From: a virus
Length of the DNA: 64,000 nucleotides
Virus record (IMG/VR): IMGVR_UViG_3300045588_000033
Coordinates: 1 to 64,000 of that record
Reading direction: 5' to 3' (one strand)
The translations under genes and the position numbers were made by a program. Positions 23,804-32,334 of this stretch are shown here, one piece after another (the first letter of the stretch is position 1; each line of letters opens with the position of its first letter). The notes under the pieces are model-generated. The model was given only the letters and a program-made list of their open reading frames with translations. It was not told where the DNA came from and ran no database searches.

Positions 23804-24937
23804 ATGGATATCGAAAAAAAATATATTAAAAATGCTTTTAATGAAACTTCTGACCTTATCGATGTTTTTAAAAGTATAGAAGATGATACAGTTGTTTATA
23901 AAAATAAGTATGGTATCCTTATTCCACTAGGAAGTACTGGTACGCCAGATTTTGCTAATGTTTACGATAATTTAGTTGCTAATAGTACTAACTCTAATAC
24001 TACCGCAGTTTTAAAGTACGGAGTAAATGTATTTACTACAGTTACTGTTACTGACTATGCCGCTAAATTACCTCAACCTAAAACTGGACGAACAACAATC
24101 ATAGTAAATAATTCTGATGGTATTATTACTTTATATCCTTCTAACATAGGGGGAAGAATCAATAATTATGCTATTAATGTTCCTGCAACAGTTCCACCAG
24201 ACGGCAAACCTTATACATTTTACTGTATAGAGAATCCTTTACCTGGAGCTTGGACATGGAGCGCGCCTGCAACTACTCAATATGTATCGGATGTTATCAC
24301 TATTCCTACTTTAGTATCTGGAGGAACTCTTGCAACTAATCCTGTCTATTCTATTTATAATAGCACAAACTATGTAAATAGAGGCCCAATGTTTGGAGCT
24401 TTTGCTGAATCTTCAGGTGGAAAAAATAAACCTTTAGTATTTAGTAATGCTTCTGGAGTATATTTTAAATTTGATCCATACGCTACAGGTATAGCAAAAA
24501 TAAAAGTGTATACTAACTTACTAAATAAATCAACATTTACTTTAGCAGGTTCTTTAGGAAGTGGCTATTACGATACTACTACAGGTGAACATCAAAATAA
24601 TGTATATATTACATCAGGAAATTTAACTGGATACCAAGATACTAATAGTATTATGCCAGGTACTCCTGTAGGTACTTATGTGTCTGCTAATATAGGAGAC
24701 CCAGGAACTCGTTATGGGGAATTAGTATTACCTGCGGGCATTAGTTCTCAGGGAGGTATAGTATCAAATATTATAGGGGATAAGTTTTTATCTCAGTCTA
24801 TTAACCCTAGCACAGGAGTATTAGCGGATGTATGGGCAACAGGTTATTTAAATTTAGAAATAGAGCCATTATCTAGTGTTGGAAATTATGGAACACTTTC
24901 TAATGTCAAGTTTCAGTTTGCTATTGAATACTACTAA
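23804..24937 (+). CDS. Fibre-type protein with shared N-terminal anchor (377 aa)
   Basis: The first 45 residues (MDIEKKYIKNAFNETSDLID...VFKSIE...KYGILIPLG) are shared with the next gene, whereas the remainder is a beta-rich, Thr/Ser/Gly-rich domain. That layout is typical of phage fibres: a constant module binds the virion and a variable C-terminal part binds the receptor or forms a trimer. The C-terminal half has repeated beta motifs but no known lectin motif. The location after the capsid genes suits a head or tail fibre. Confidence 0.66.
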   Translation: MDIEKKYIKNAFNETSDLIDVFKSIEDDTVVYKNKYGILIPLGSTGTPDFANVYDNLVANSTNSNTTAVLKYGVNVFTTVTVTDYAAKLPQPKTGRTTIIVNNSDGIITLYPSNIGGRINNYAINVPATVPPDGKPYTFYCIENPLPGAWTWSAPATTQYVSDVITIPTLVSGGTLATNPVYSIYNSTNYVNRGPMFGAFAESSGGKNKPLVFSNASGVYFKFDPYATGIAKIKVYTNLLNKSTFTLAGSLGSGYYDTTTGEHQNNVYITSGNLTGYQDTNSIMPGTPVGTYVSANIGDPGTRYGELVLPAGISSQGGIVSNIIGDKFLSQSINPSTGVLADVWATGYLNLEIEPLSSVGNYGTLSNVKFQFAIEYY

Positions 24938-24973
24938 ATAATTATAATTAAATTATTACAAATATTTCCCAAA

Positions 24974-25288
24974 ATGAACGTTGAAAAAAAATATATCAAA
25001 GATGCACAAAATGAAGATGGTTTAGAAATAGATATTTTCAAAAGCATTGAAAATGGTGTAGTAGGATATAGAAATAAATATGGAATTGTTATTCCACTAA
25101 GTAATGTAGATAATACTGATACAACTATAACAAACTCAATTTGGGCTAATGGCTTTAAAATTGTAGGATGTATCTCAGAAGATTTAACATTACCTAGTAA
25201 CTCTAATTTGCAGTATACATCTCCATTAGCTATGTGTGCAGGATACACATTAACAGTTCCATCAGGAACAACTTTAACAATCGTATAA
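24974..25288 (+). CDS. Short paralogue with the same anchor (104 aa)
   Basis: The N-terminal 43 residues (MNVEKKYIKDAQNEDGLEID...FKSIEN...KYGIVIPLS) match the anchor of the preceding 377-aa protein. After them is only a short beta domain ending in a Thr/Pro-rich strand (TLTVPSGTTLTIV), so it is a mini-fibre or capping protein. Upstream sequences (ATTATAATTAAATTATTACAAAT and similar) are also alike, supporting duplication. Confidence 0.7.
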   Translation: MNVEKKYIKDAQNEDGLEIDIFKSIENGVVGYRNKYGIVIPLSNVDNTDTTITNSIWANGFKIVGCISEDLTLPSNSNLQYTSPLAMCAGYTLTVPSGTTLTIV

Positions 25289-25298
25289 TATATAAATT

Positions 25299-26099
25299 AT
25301 GAGTCAAATTAACGTAGATACAGTATTGCCGTTTAGTGGCGACTTAGTAAAAGTAAATGGAGTTGTTACTCAAAAAACATCAGGAGATACAATCCAATTA
25401 ACTGATTTTGCAGTATCAACAACTGCTACAATTTCTACATTTTTAGGAGTTAGATCTGGGCAAGGAAATGCAGGAAGCTCGAATACATTTATTGGTTACT
25501 ATGCAGGTAGAAATGCAACAAATGGACTCGGTGTTTTTGTAGGTAATCAAGCAGGTCAATCTTGTACAGGATTAGCAAATACTTTTGTTGGAAATAATGC
25601 AGGAGCAACTGTAACAGGAGATTTAAATGTATACGTTGGAAATGGAGCAGGAAATATTGCAGGTTCAGGATCTAATAATATTGCCATTGGTAATCAATCA
25701 ATGCCTGCAACAATAACAACTTCTAATTCAATTACATTAGGTAACTCATCTCATAATATTCTTCGTTGTGCTCAAACTTCAATCACATCATTATCTGATG
25801 CAAGAGATAAAAAAGATGTAAAAGAATTATCAATTGGCCTTGACTTTGTTAAAGGATTAAAACCAGTTGAATTTGTATGGGATGAGAGATCGGAAGAAGG
25901 AAGACATGATATTAAAGATTTTGGTTTTATTGCACAAGATCTTAAAAAATCACAAGAAGATGCTGACTTAGTTGAAACTTTAAAATTGGTTTATGAAGAA
26001 AACCCTGAAAAATTAGAGGCTTCTTACGGTAAATTAATTCCTATTTTAGTTAAAGCTATTCAGGAGTTATCTGCAGAAATTGAATTACTAAAAAAATAA
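25299..26099 (+). CDS. Tail-fibre protein with C-terminal Peptidase_S74 chaperone (266 aa)
   Basis: The N-terminal 40 residues form a beta anchor, then an NTFIG...AG-type repeat of about 20 residues (several copies, residues 60-150) gives a trimeric beta-roll. From Ser166-Asp167 onward comes SDARDKKDVKELSIGLDFV, then LKPVEFVWDER and GFIAQDLKK, the intramolecular chaperone domain that trimerises fibres and cuts itself between Ser and Asp. The last 30 residues form the coiled coil (LVKAIQELSAEIELLKK). A terminator follows. Confidence 0.85.
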   Translation: MSQINVDTVLPFSGDLVKVNGVVTQKTSGDTIQLTDFAVSTTATISTFLGVRSGQGNAGSSNTFIGYYAGRNATNGLGVFVGNQAGQSCTGLANTFVGNNAGATVTGDLNVYVGNGAGNIAGSGSNNIAIGNQSMPATITTSNSITLGNSSHNILRCAQTSITSLSDARDKKDVKELSIGLDFVKGLKPVEFVWDERSEEGRHDIKDFGFIAQDLKKSQEDADLVETLKLVYEENPEKLEASYGKLIPILVKAIQELSAEIELLKK

Positions 26100-26108
26100 T
26101 TAATTTAT

Positions 26109-26142
26109 AATTAGGTTGTATTACTTCTAGTACAACCTAATT
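26109..26142 (+). terminator. Terminator after the S74 fibre gene
   Basis: A perfect 12-bp hairpin: AATTAGGTTGTA (26109-26120) pairs with TACAACCTAATT (26131-26142), followed by an A/T-rich run ATTTAAATA. Confidence 0.82.
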
Positions 26143-26164
26143 ATTTAAATACATAAATTTTTAT

Positions 26165-26172
26165 TATCTTTG
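26165..26172 (+). promoter_or_regulatory. Bacteroidota-type -7 promoter element
   Basis: TATCTTTG is an exact TAnnTTTG match, directly after a strong terminator and 14 bases before the ATG at 26187. It starts the second fibre block. Confidence 0.62.
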
Positions 26173-26186
26173 ATAAACTTTAAAAC

Positions 26187-27017
26187 ATGGCATTAGTACC
26201 TAAAATATCGCTTACCCTTGGAAATAAATGTAACTTAGTTAATTTATATGAAGAGACTAATGCTTATAACCTAACTACTAATCCTACAGGATGGGGAACT
26301 CCTAATATAGATACAGCTGCTGTAGTATCAGCAACTGTAAATGTTTACCCTTGGACTTATACTCCAGCTATTAATGCTTTTGGTACAGGAACAATCTCAG
26401 GAACTACTTTTACAGATGTATCGCATTTATCAGGTACTTTTGTTGTAGGGCAATACTTAACAGGTATCGGAGTAACTCCAGGTACTAAAATAGTAGCATT
26501 AATAACAGGTACAGGAGCTAATGACGGAGGAACTTATCAAGTTAATATCTCTCAGTCAGTATTATCTACTGTTATAATGGGAGTATCTGTTTTAGAGCAG
26601 TTTATCTTTAAAAATTCTACTATCAATTTATATACTGGACAAATAGGAAATCCTACTCCAGTTCCTTTTACCGCTTTAATTGACCAATCATGGAGTCAGT
26701 CAGACGGTATATATCAAGTAGTTTATTCTGTATTAACATCAACAACAGAGTATACTAATGATACACAATATGAACTATTCTTGTGCAATGTATGTAATTG
26801 CAAAGATAGACTTGTTGTTGCTTTAATAGATGCATGTGATTCTATCACTGTAAGAAAATTAAAAGACCAAGTAGATCAAATGGAAATTTTTATCTACGGA
26901 ATACAATCTGCATTTGCATGCGGAGATTTTGATACTGCAGAAGCTATTCTTACTGCGGCTAGTACTTACTGCCAAACAATTGTAGATTGTGGTTGCGGTT
27001 GTAATGGAGGATGTTAA
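26187..27017 (+). CDS. Beta-rich structural protein with Cys-rich C-terminus (276 aa)
   Basis: Begins MALVPKISLTLGNKCNLVNLYEETNAYN. The middle (residues 85-140) carries a GTISGTTFTDVSHLSGTF insert rich in Thr and Gly. After residue 200 the protein is strongly Cys-rich (CNVCNCKDR, CDSITVRK, CQTIVDCGCGCNGGC). The first gene after a terminator and promoter, it and the next two genes form a Cys-rich trio that may be linked by disulfide bonds or metal. Probable fibre or baseplate-like part; no family recognised. Confidence 0.62.
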   Translation: MALVPKISLTLGNKCNLVNLYEETNAYNLTTNPTGWGTPNIDTAAVVSATVNVYPWTYTPAINAFGTGTISGTTFTDVSHLSGTFVVGQYLTGIGVTPGTKIVALITGTGANDGGTYQVNISQSVLSTVIMGVSVLEQFIFKNSTINLYTGQIGNPTPVPFTALIDQSWSQSDGIYQVVYSVLTSTTEYTNDTQYELFLCNVCNCKDRLVVALIDACDSITVRKLKDQVDQMEIFIYGIQSAFACGDFDTAEAILTAASTYCQTIVDCGCGCNGGC

Positions 27018-27034
27018 TATAAATATAAAGAATT

Positions 27035-27670
27035 ATGTGTGGATGTAAAGATTGTCAAGGAATTACTTTATTAAGTGGAAATGACGGAAAAGGAATAGTA
27101 AGTGTTACTTCTAATGGTAACGGAACTTTCACTTATTTATACACAGATGGGACAACTTATATTACGCCCAACTTAAATGGAGCAAACGGTACTAATGGTA
27201 CTAACGGAGCAACAGGTGCTACGGGCGCAACAGGTCCACAAGGTCCTGCTGGAGTTTGTCCTTGTGAGCAAGTATTTTACACTACAGAAAGATTGGGAAT
27301 AGGAAGTGTAGCTACTAGTCCATTATTGAGTACCATTACTGGAACTAGTTACACAGTACCTGTAGGAACACCTACAGCTTTGTATAAAGTTAGTTATTCG
27401 GCACAAATAACTTATCAAATTGAGTCTGCATTTACAGGAGGATTAATATCTTATAATATTTTTAATAATGGAGTAATAATAGATGCCCAAGTAAATAGAG
27501 TTTCTTCATTTTATTCTACATTTTTACAAAATATGGTATTTAATACATCAGTTCTTCTTTCTGATATTTCATTGTCAGCAGGAGATACTATAGATATTAA
27601 AGGATCATCAACCAATTCTGATAAAATATATTTAGGATTTGGAATATTTATACTTGATAAAATTAGCTAA
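27035..27670 (+). CDS. Collagen-like fibre protein with Cys motifs (211 aa)
   Basis: Starts MCGCKDCQGITLLSGND. At residues 49-73 it has a run of nine GXX triplets (GAN, GTN, GTN, GAT, GAT, GAT, GPQ, GPA, G), a short collagen-like trimerisation rod, then CPCEQ and a C-terminal beta domain of about 130 residues with an Ig-like or jelly-roll alternation. Such rods are common in phage fibres. The C-terminal domain probably binds the receptor or forms a tip. Confidence 0.72.
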   Translation: MCGCKDCQGITLLSGNDGKGIVSVTSNGNGTFTYLYTDGTTYITPNLNGANGTNGTNGATGATGATGPQGPAGVCPCEQVFYTTERLGIGSVATSPLLSTITGTSYTVPVGTPTALYKVSYSAQITYQIESAFTGGLISYNIFNNGVIIDAQVNRVSSFYSTFLQNMVFNTSVLLSDISLSAGDTIDIKGSSTNSDKIYLGFGIFILDKIS

Positions 27671-27915
27671 TGGCGATGTGCGATGATTATTCGTTATTAG
27701 TTTGGGATAAACAATGCGAGTTTGGTAAAGCAACATTTAAATACATGCAGCAATTGCAGTTCGGCAATGCATGCTGCGAGACACTAGATAAATTAAAAAA
27801 TAAGCGTAGAGCTTTAGAAATTCTTAACTGCTACGATACTAGAGATATAGAAAATAATACTACTATATACAACACTTTAACTTACCAACAGATTAAAAAC
27901 TTATTAAATTCTTAA
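27670..27915 (+). CDS. Small Cys-containing protein (81 aa)
   Basis: Overlaps the collagen-like gene's stop codon. Begins MAMCDDYSLLVWDKQCEFG and contains ACCETLDKLKNKRRALEILNCY, so at least five Cys residues. Predicted helical. It completes the Cys-rich trio and is likely a partner of the two preceding proteins. Confidence 0.66.
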   Translation: MAMCDDYSLLVWDKQCEFGKATFKYMQQLQFGNACCETLDKLKNKRRALEILNCYDTRDIENNTTIYNTLTYQQIKNLLNS

Positions 27916-27917
27916 TT

Positions 27918-28313
27918 ATGTCACAAAAAGAAGTAGCCATAGTAGGCCATAATAATACAAGAGCACAAGTAACAGGTCAAGAAGAATTACTTGTAAAAGT
28001 AAACTCTATAGGGTCTACTACAGGTTTAGCTACAGAAGTTACATTACAACAAGTAGAAGTAAACACTTCTCCTTACGCAAGAGTACCAAGCATGATTAGA
28101 ACATCTTTATCAGGTGCTTTAACTCCTAATATTTATAGTGCATCTGTAGCTAACGTAGGTACATTAGATGGATTATTTTTAGGAGCTATACTTAAGAGTG
28201 GTGAAATCATTAATATTTCAGCAGGAGATATAAACAATTACTTTGCAAGTAATGTCATTACATATAATGCAATTGGAACAGAGTTTATTATAACTTATAT
28301 AACTGCGGTATAA
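27918..28313 (+). CDS. Hypothetical fibre-associated protein (131 aa)
   Basis: Begins MSQKEVAIVGHNNTRAQVTGQEELLVKVN; beta-rich, with SASVANVGTLDGLFLGAILKSGEIIN, and ends in a beta strand FIITYITAV. The stop overlaps the next ATG. It may act as an adaptor or tip module for the 455-aa protein that follows. Confidence 0.62.
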   Translation: MSQKEVAIVGHNNTRAQVTGQEELLVKVNSIGSTTGLATEVTLQQVEVNTSPYARVPSMIRTSLSGALTPNIYSASVANVGTLDGLFLGAILKSGEIINISAGDINNYFASNVITYNAIGTEFIITYITAV

Positions 28314-29680
28314 TGAATTCTAAAACAAGAATATTTAAGTTTGTACCTACAACTGTATCAGGGCCTTTTAAAGTAAGGGTAGTTGCTGACGGTGGTAGTG
28401 TTGAATCAGAATCTTGTTTAAATGCTCAGGCTAAAGTATTATCTGACTCAGGTATATTAAGAGAGTGTAGTTTATTTATTACTCCTAATGGATATAAGAC
28501 AAGTAAACTATATGCTCAAACTCCATCCAACGGCAACGGAGACTTAACATGGACACGAAATAGTGAAACAACAAGGGTAAATAGTGCGAGGTTAATTGAG
28601 AATGTACTAGCAAACGTACCACGCTTAGACTATTCTTTGGGCGGTTGTCCAAGTATTTTATTAGAACCTCAGAGGACTAATCTGGCACTAAACTCAGGCG
28701 ATGCACTAAGTGGTGGTGGGACTGGAGGTGTGGTCGTTGCTGATCAGATTACGGCACCTGACGGCAGCTTGGCTGATTTCTTTAAAGAGGACACAAGTAA
28801 TGGTGAGCATTATGCGGGTGACAGAACTTTTTCCGTTACTGCTGGAACCACATATACATGGTCGTTTTATGCCAAGCTTGGGTTGACAGGGGAGGTCCGA
28901 CGCGTGTGCGTGAGAACTGGTCTTCAAGGCCCAGCAAATGTTATTTTCGATCTTGAAACAGGTGACAGTACTGTAATTGGAGGTGCTATTTCTTTCGGCA
29001 GTAGTTCTGCTGGAAATGGATGGTGGCGTTGCTGGATTGTGTTCATAGCAACTGGCACTGGAGTAGCTGTGTTTCGTCAGCAATTAGCAAAAGGCGTTAG
29101 CACTGGTTACATAGGTAACGGCACCTCAGGTCTATTTCTCTGGGGCGCTCAACTGGAAGCAGGAGCCTACCCAACATCCTACATCCCAACAGTTGCAAGT
29201 ACATTTACAAGGGTTGCGGATACATTTAGCCGAAACAACATATTTACAAATGGGCTAATTTCTGCAAGTGGTGGAACATGGTTTATTGAATTGAATAATA
29301 ATTTATTATTGACAAGAGATGCAATAGGAAATGGTATTTGGATTGGAGATAACAATACATCAAGCACAACTGGAAATTCATTAAACATTAGACACAACGG
29401 ATTGACTGCAAGATTAATTATAAATAAGTGTATTAATGGTACGTTAACACCGTTATACACCACTTTGACAAACACTATTAAAATAGCAATTGATTGGAAT
29501 GGTACAACTGCAGATGTCTTTGTGAATGGTGTTAAGGTTGTAACAAATACTGCCTTTGCAGTTACTAATATGGAATTCTTAAATGGTAATGGTATAGACG
29601 TTACAAAATACATCAAACAAATGTGGCTTGAAAATGTTCCAATGTCCGACACTAAATTAATAGCAGCAACAACATTATGA
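28313..29680 (+). CDS. Receptor-binding/fibre protein with imported GC-rich domain (455 aa)
   Basis: The N-terminal 50 residues form a beta domain, then a junction of low-complexity repeats (TWTRNSETTRVNSARLIENV). Residues about 125-290 read like a lectin or carbohydrate-binding module (TNLALNSGDALSGGG, TYTWSFYAKLG, GYIGNGTSGLFLWGAQLEAG). The C-terminal 150 residues are concanavalin-like (GTWFIELNNN, TADVFVNGVKV). The DNA from about 28680 to 29200 is clearly richer in GC than its flanks, so the lectin part was probably acquired from another phage or host. A tail fibre tip is the likeliest role. Confidence 0.72.
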   Translation: MNSKTRIFKFVPTTVSGPFKVRVVADGGSVESESCLNAQAKVLSDSGILRECSLFITPNGYKTSKLYAQTPSNGNGDLTWTRNSETTRVNSARLIENVLANVPRLDYSLGGCPSILLEPQRTNLALNSGDALSGGGTGGVVVADQITAPDGSLADFFKEDTSNGEHYAGDRTFSVTAGTTYTWSFYAKLGLTGEVRRVCVRTGLQGPANVIFDLETGDSTVIGGAISFGSSSAGNGWWRCWIVFIATGTGVAVFRQQLAKGVSTGYIGNGTSGLFLWGAQLEAGAYPTSYIPTVASTFTRVADTFSRNNIFTNGLISASGGTWFIELNNNLLLTRDAIGNGIWIGDNNTSSTTGNSLNIRHNGLTARLIINKCINGTLTPLYTTLTNTIKIAIDWNGTTADVFVNGVKVVTNTAFAVTNMEFLNGNGIDVTKYIKQMWLENVPMSDTKLIAATTL

Positions 29681-29949
29681 TATACCAACTCAAATATCCA
29701 ACAAAAGAAGTAGCAATAAAAGACTTGCTACAAAAAGGAGTGTATACCAAAGATATGCAGTTCGGAAATAACATTCAAGCGGTTGTAGAAATCGGTTTAA
29801 TTGTAGATACTCCAGCAGTAATGGAAGACATGGAAATAGTTACAGAAGCTATCTATTTTGATGGTTACCACTTTGATATAATGACTGATGAAGTACTTGA
29901 ATTTGATTATATTGTAACACCAAAAAACCAAAGTCATAAATTCTTATAA
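29677..29949 (+). CDS. Hypothetical small protein (90 aa)
   Basis: Begins MIYQLKYPTKEVAIKDLLQKG; mixed alpha/beta, acidic near the middle (PAVMEDMEIVTEAIYFDGYH), ending KNQSHKFL. Overlaps the previous stop by 4 bases. A chaperone or accessory protein for the adjacent fibre is possible. Not recognised. Confidence 0.64.
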   Translation: MIYQLKYPTKEVAIKDLLQKGVYTKDMQFGNNIQAVVEIGLIVDTPAVMEDMEIVTEAIYFDGYHFDIMTDEVLEFDYIVTPKNQSHKFL

Positions 29950-29951
29950 TC

Positions 29952-30506
29952 ATGGCAACAGATATCCAAATAGTAAAACCGCAATTACCTCAGTATCAAC
30001 CAGGATTATTTGCACAAACTGCATTAGGCACTGTAATAACTAATACTATTGCAGAAACTTCTCTTATAGGCCCAGGAGTGGGTACATTATCCGTTCCTGC
30101 AAATGGTTTTAAAGTAGGAGATAGTTTTTCACTTAAGATGTGTGGAAAGTTATCTTGTGCAAACAATGAAACAATACAGGTTAGAATTAAATCTAATGGA
30201 GTTGTTATTGGAGACTTTGGAGTATTTCCAATGAAGATTGCTACAAGTAAGTTTTTTGAACTAATAGCAGACTTCACAGTTACTAAAATTGGTGCAGCAG
30301 GTGTTGCAGAATTATTTGTCAATGGTCAATATAGTTATAATCACAATGCAGCTGGTGTATTAGATGGAACTAACTTTGCATTAATATCTAATACCGTATT
30401 TGATACTACTATAAATAATACTCTTACTATTACAGCACAATGGGGATTAGCAAATGCTGCTAATGCTATTCAATCACAAAACTTTGTATTATCTAAAACT
30501 TATTAA
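29952..30506 (+). CDS. Fibre protein with MATDIQIVKP anchor (184 aa)
   Basis: Starts with the anchor MATDIQIVKPQLPQYQ; the next gene begins with nearly the same peptide (MPTDIQIVKPDL). The rest is a beta sandwich with VRIKSNGVVIGDFGVF and QWGLANAANAIQSQNF, comparable to single-domain phage tip or capping proteins. It is 3 bases from the next gene. Confidence 0.66.
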   Translation: MATDIQIVKPQLPQYQPGLFAQTALGTVITNTIAETSLIGPGVGTLSVPANGFKVGDSFSLKMCGKLSCANNETIQVRIKSNGVVIGDFGVFPMKIATSKFFELIADFTVTKIGAAGVAELFVNGQYSYNHNAAGVLDGTNFALISNTVFDTTINNTLTITAQWGLANAANAIQSQNFVLSKTY

Positions 30507-30509
30507 AAT

Positions 30510-31997
30510 ATGCCTACTGATATTCAAATTGTAAAACCAGATTTAATAATAGAAGGAAATAATATTGCTACTCCTAAGAGGGCTGCATTAAATTTTATAA
30601 ATGCTACAGTAACAGATGATGCTATTAATAATCAGACTAATGTTACTATACCACCATCAGGAATCACAATAGGCACAACACCAATCACTTCAGGAGTTGC
30701 AGGTCGTGTGTTGTTTGAGGGTAGTGGGAATGTAGTGCAGGAAGATGCTAACTTTACATACGATGAAACATTAAAAAGATTAACTTTAAAAGCAGTTGGC
30801 GCACTATCTACCGACATAGCATTCCGCATTAGAAACTCAGCAGATACACTTGACATAATCCGTGCAAATGGAGCAGGGGATGTGTTTGTTGGGTTAGGTG
30901 CGGGAAGGGTTAGTACGGGAAGTGGTAATACAGCTATTGGATTTCAATCTCTTTTTTCAAATACTTCCAGTGGTAGTAACACTGCTATTGGTAATAATTC
31001 ACTATTGAATTCTACAGGCGCTAGTAATACAGCTCTTGGATTTCAATCACTTTATACAAATTCATCAGGAGGAGGAAATGTAGCAATTGGAGCAAACTCA
31101 CTTTTAAGTAATACGACAGGAAACAATAATGTTTCAAATGGTTTTGGATCACTTAATTTTAACACAACAGGGAGTAATAATGTTGCTGATGGTTTTTATG
31201 CAGGTCGCTTCATAGCAGACGGCACAACAGCAAACACTATTACAAATAACTCAATCTACCTAGGCAACAACACTAAAGCCCTTGCAAACAACCAAACAAA
31301 CCAAATAGTTATAGGAGATAGTGCTACGGGTTTAGGTTCAAACACAGCGGTACTTGGAAATGACTCAATTACATTAACTGGGTTAAAAGGTAACGTAGCT
31401 ATTGGTGCAACAAGTGCTAGTGCTAAACTAGACATCAAATCCCAAGGAGCGTTAAGTACGGATGTTGCGTTTAGAGTTAGGAATAGTGCGGATACTTCAA
31501 ACTTAATGAGTGTTCAAGGTGATGGAAATGTTAACTTTTTAACTAGGACAAACTTAGGTTTTCAAGGAATGACAACAACGGGCGGAGCATTATTTGTCTA
31601 CGCTGGTAATTCTGCGGATTTCATGTCGAGATGGATAAATACAGTTGGAAATCCTTGTATTGATTTTAGAACAAATGCAGATGGTGGGCAAATAATTTTA
31701 AGAAATCATTTAGGAGTTACTTCACTTACTTTGGACGGTAGATTTTCTAACGCTGTTGATTTTGCAGATAGTAGAGATATCGGATTCGGAACGGGTGGAG
31801 GTACTCGAATCGGTTACGCAACAAATCAAAAACTTGCATTTTGGAACGCAACACCAATAGTTCAGCCAACAACCGCAGTAACAGCAGCTACTTTAACAAG
31901 CAATTTAGGGACAATATTAACAGACACAGATACATTTGATGGCTATACAATGAAACAAGTTGTAAAAGCATTAAGAAATATGGGTATATTAGCGTAA
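30510..31997 (+). CDS. Long fibre with NTAIG-type beta-roll repeats (495 aa)
   Basis: Begins MPTDIQIVKPDLIIEG. A unit GALSTDIAFRIRNSADT recurs at about residues 95 and 310. Between them are about five NTAIGFQSLFSNTSSGSN-type repeats of 20-24 residues forming a trimeric beta-roll like YadA heads and S74-type fibres. There is no S74 domain at the C-terminus, which ends VVKALRNMGILA, a short coiled-coil-like helix. A long receptor-binding fibre is likely. Confidence 0.76.
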   Translation: MPTDIQIVKPDLIIEGNNIATPKRAALNFINATVTDDAINNQTNVTIPPSGITIGTTPITSGVAGRVLFEGSGNVVQEDANFTYDETLKRLTLKAVGALSTDIAFRIRNSADTLDIIRANGAGDVFVGLGAGRVSTGSGNTAIGFQSLFSNTSSGSNTAIGNNSLLNSTGASNTALGFQSLYTNSSGGGNVAIGANSLLSNTTGNNNVSNGFGSLNFNTTGSNNVADGFYAGRFIADGTTANTITNNSIYLGNNTKALANNQTNQIVIGDSATGLGSNTAVLGNDSITLTGLKGNVAIGATSASAKLDIKSQGALSTDVAFRVRNSADTSNLMSVQGDGNVNFLTRTNLGFQGMTTTGGALFVYAGNSADFMSRWINTVGNPCIDFRTNADGGQIILRNHLGVTSLTLDGRFSNAVDFADSRDIGFGTGGGTRIGYATNQKLAFWNATPIVQPTTAVTAATLTSNLGTILTDTDTFDGYTMKQVVKALRNMGILA

Positions 31998-32022
31998 AAT
32001 TTAACAATTAAAAACAAATAAA

Positions 32023-32334
32023 ATGGGTTTAAAAATCAAAGCAACAAAAGAAAAGACAATCAAGTACATGGATTTGTCGGGTGAAGTGCAAGAGTTAACA
32101 AGTGTTTACGCACGTGTAGAGTGGGCAGCTAGAGAAAATGGAACAAAAGTTGAGGCTGCGTTTCCTTACATCTTTGTAAGCAAAGAAGCGTTTAAGTTAG
32201 GAGCTTCAATGATTCAAACAGACATTCCAACAAGTGCAAATGGAGAAGTTGTAATACAAGACAACCAAACTGTGCATGAACTTTGTAAAGTTGAACTTGA
32301 AAAGTTGGGTTACGAAGTTGAAATAGACTTGTAA
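32023..32334 (+). CDS. Hypothetical small protein (103 aa)
   Basis: Begins MGLKIKATKEKTIKYMDLSGEVQ; beta-rich, with VYARVEWAARENGTKVEAAFP and an acidic C-terminus (LEKLGYEVEIDL). It lies between the fibre and lysis genes, and its stop overlaps the spanin gene's start. Not recognised. Confidence 0.64.
   Translation: MGLKIKATKEKTIKYMDLSGEVQELTSVYARVEWAARENGTKVEAAFPYIFVSKEAFKLGASMIQTDIPTSANGEVVIQDNQTVHELCKVELEKLGYEVEIDL

Noticed and set aside
28706-29083. Long minus-strand frames opposite fibre genes (also 29179-29688)
   Set aside because: They lie opposite a clear fibre gene, have no leader, and show biased amino-acid composition typical of antisense shadows.
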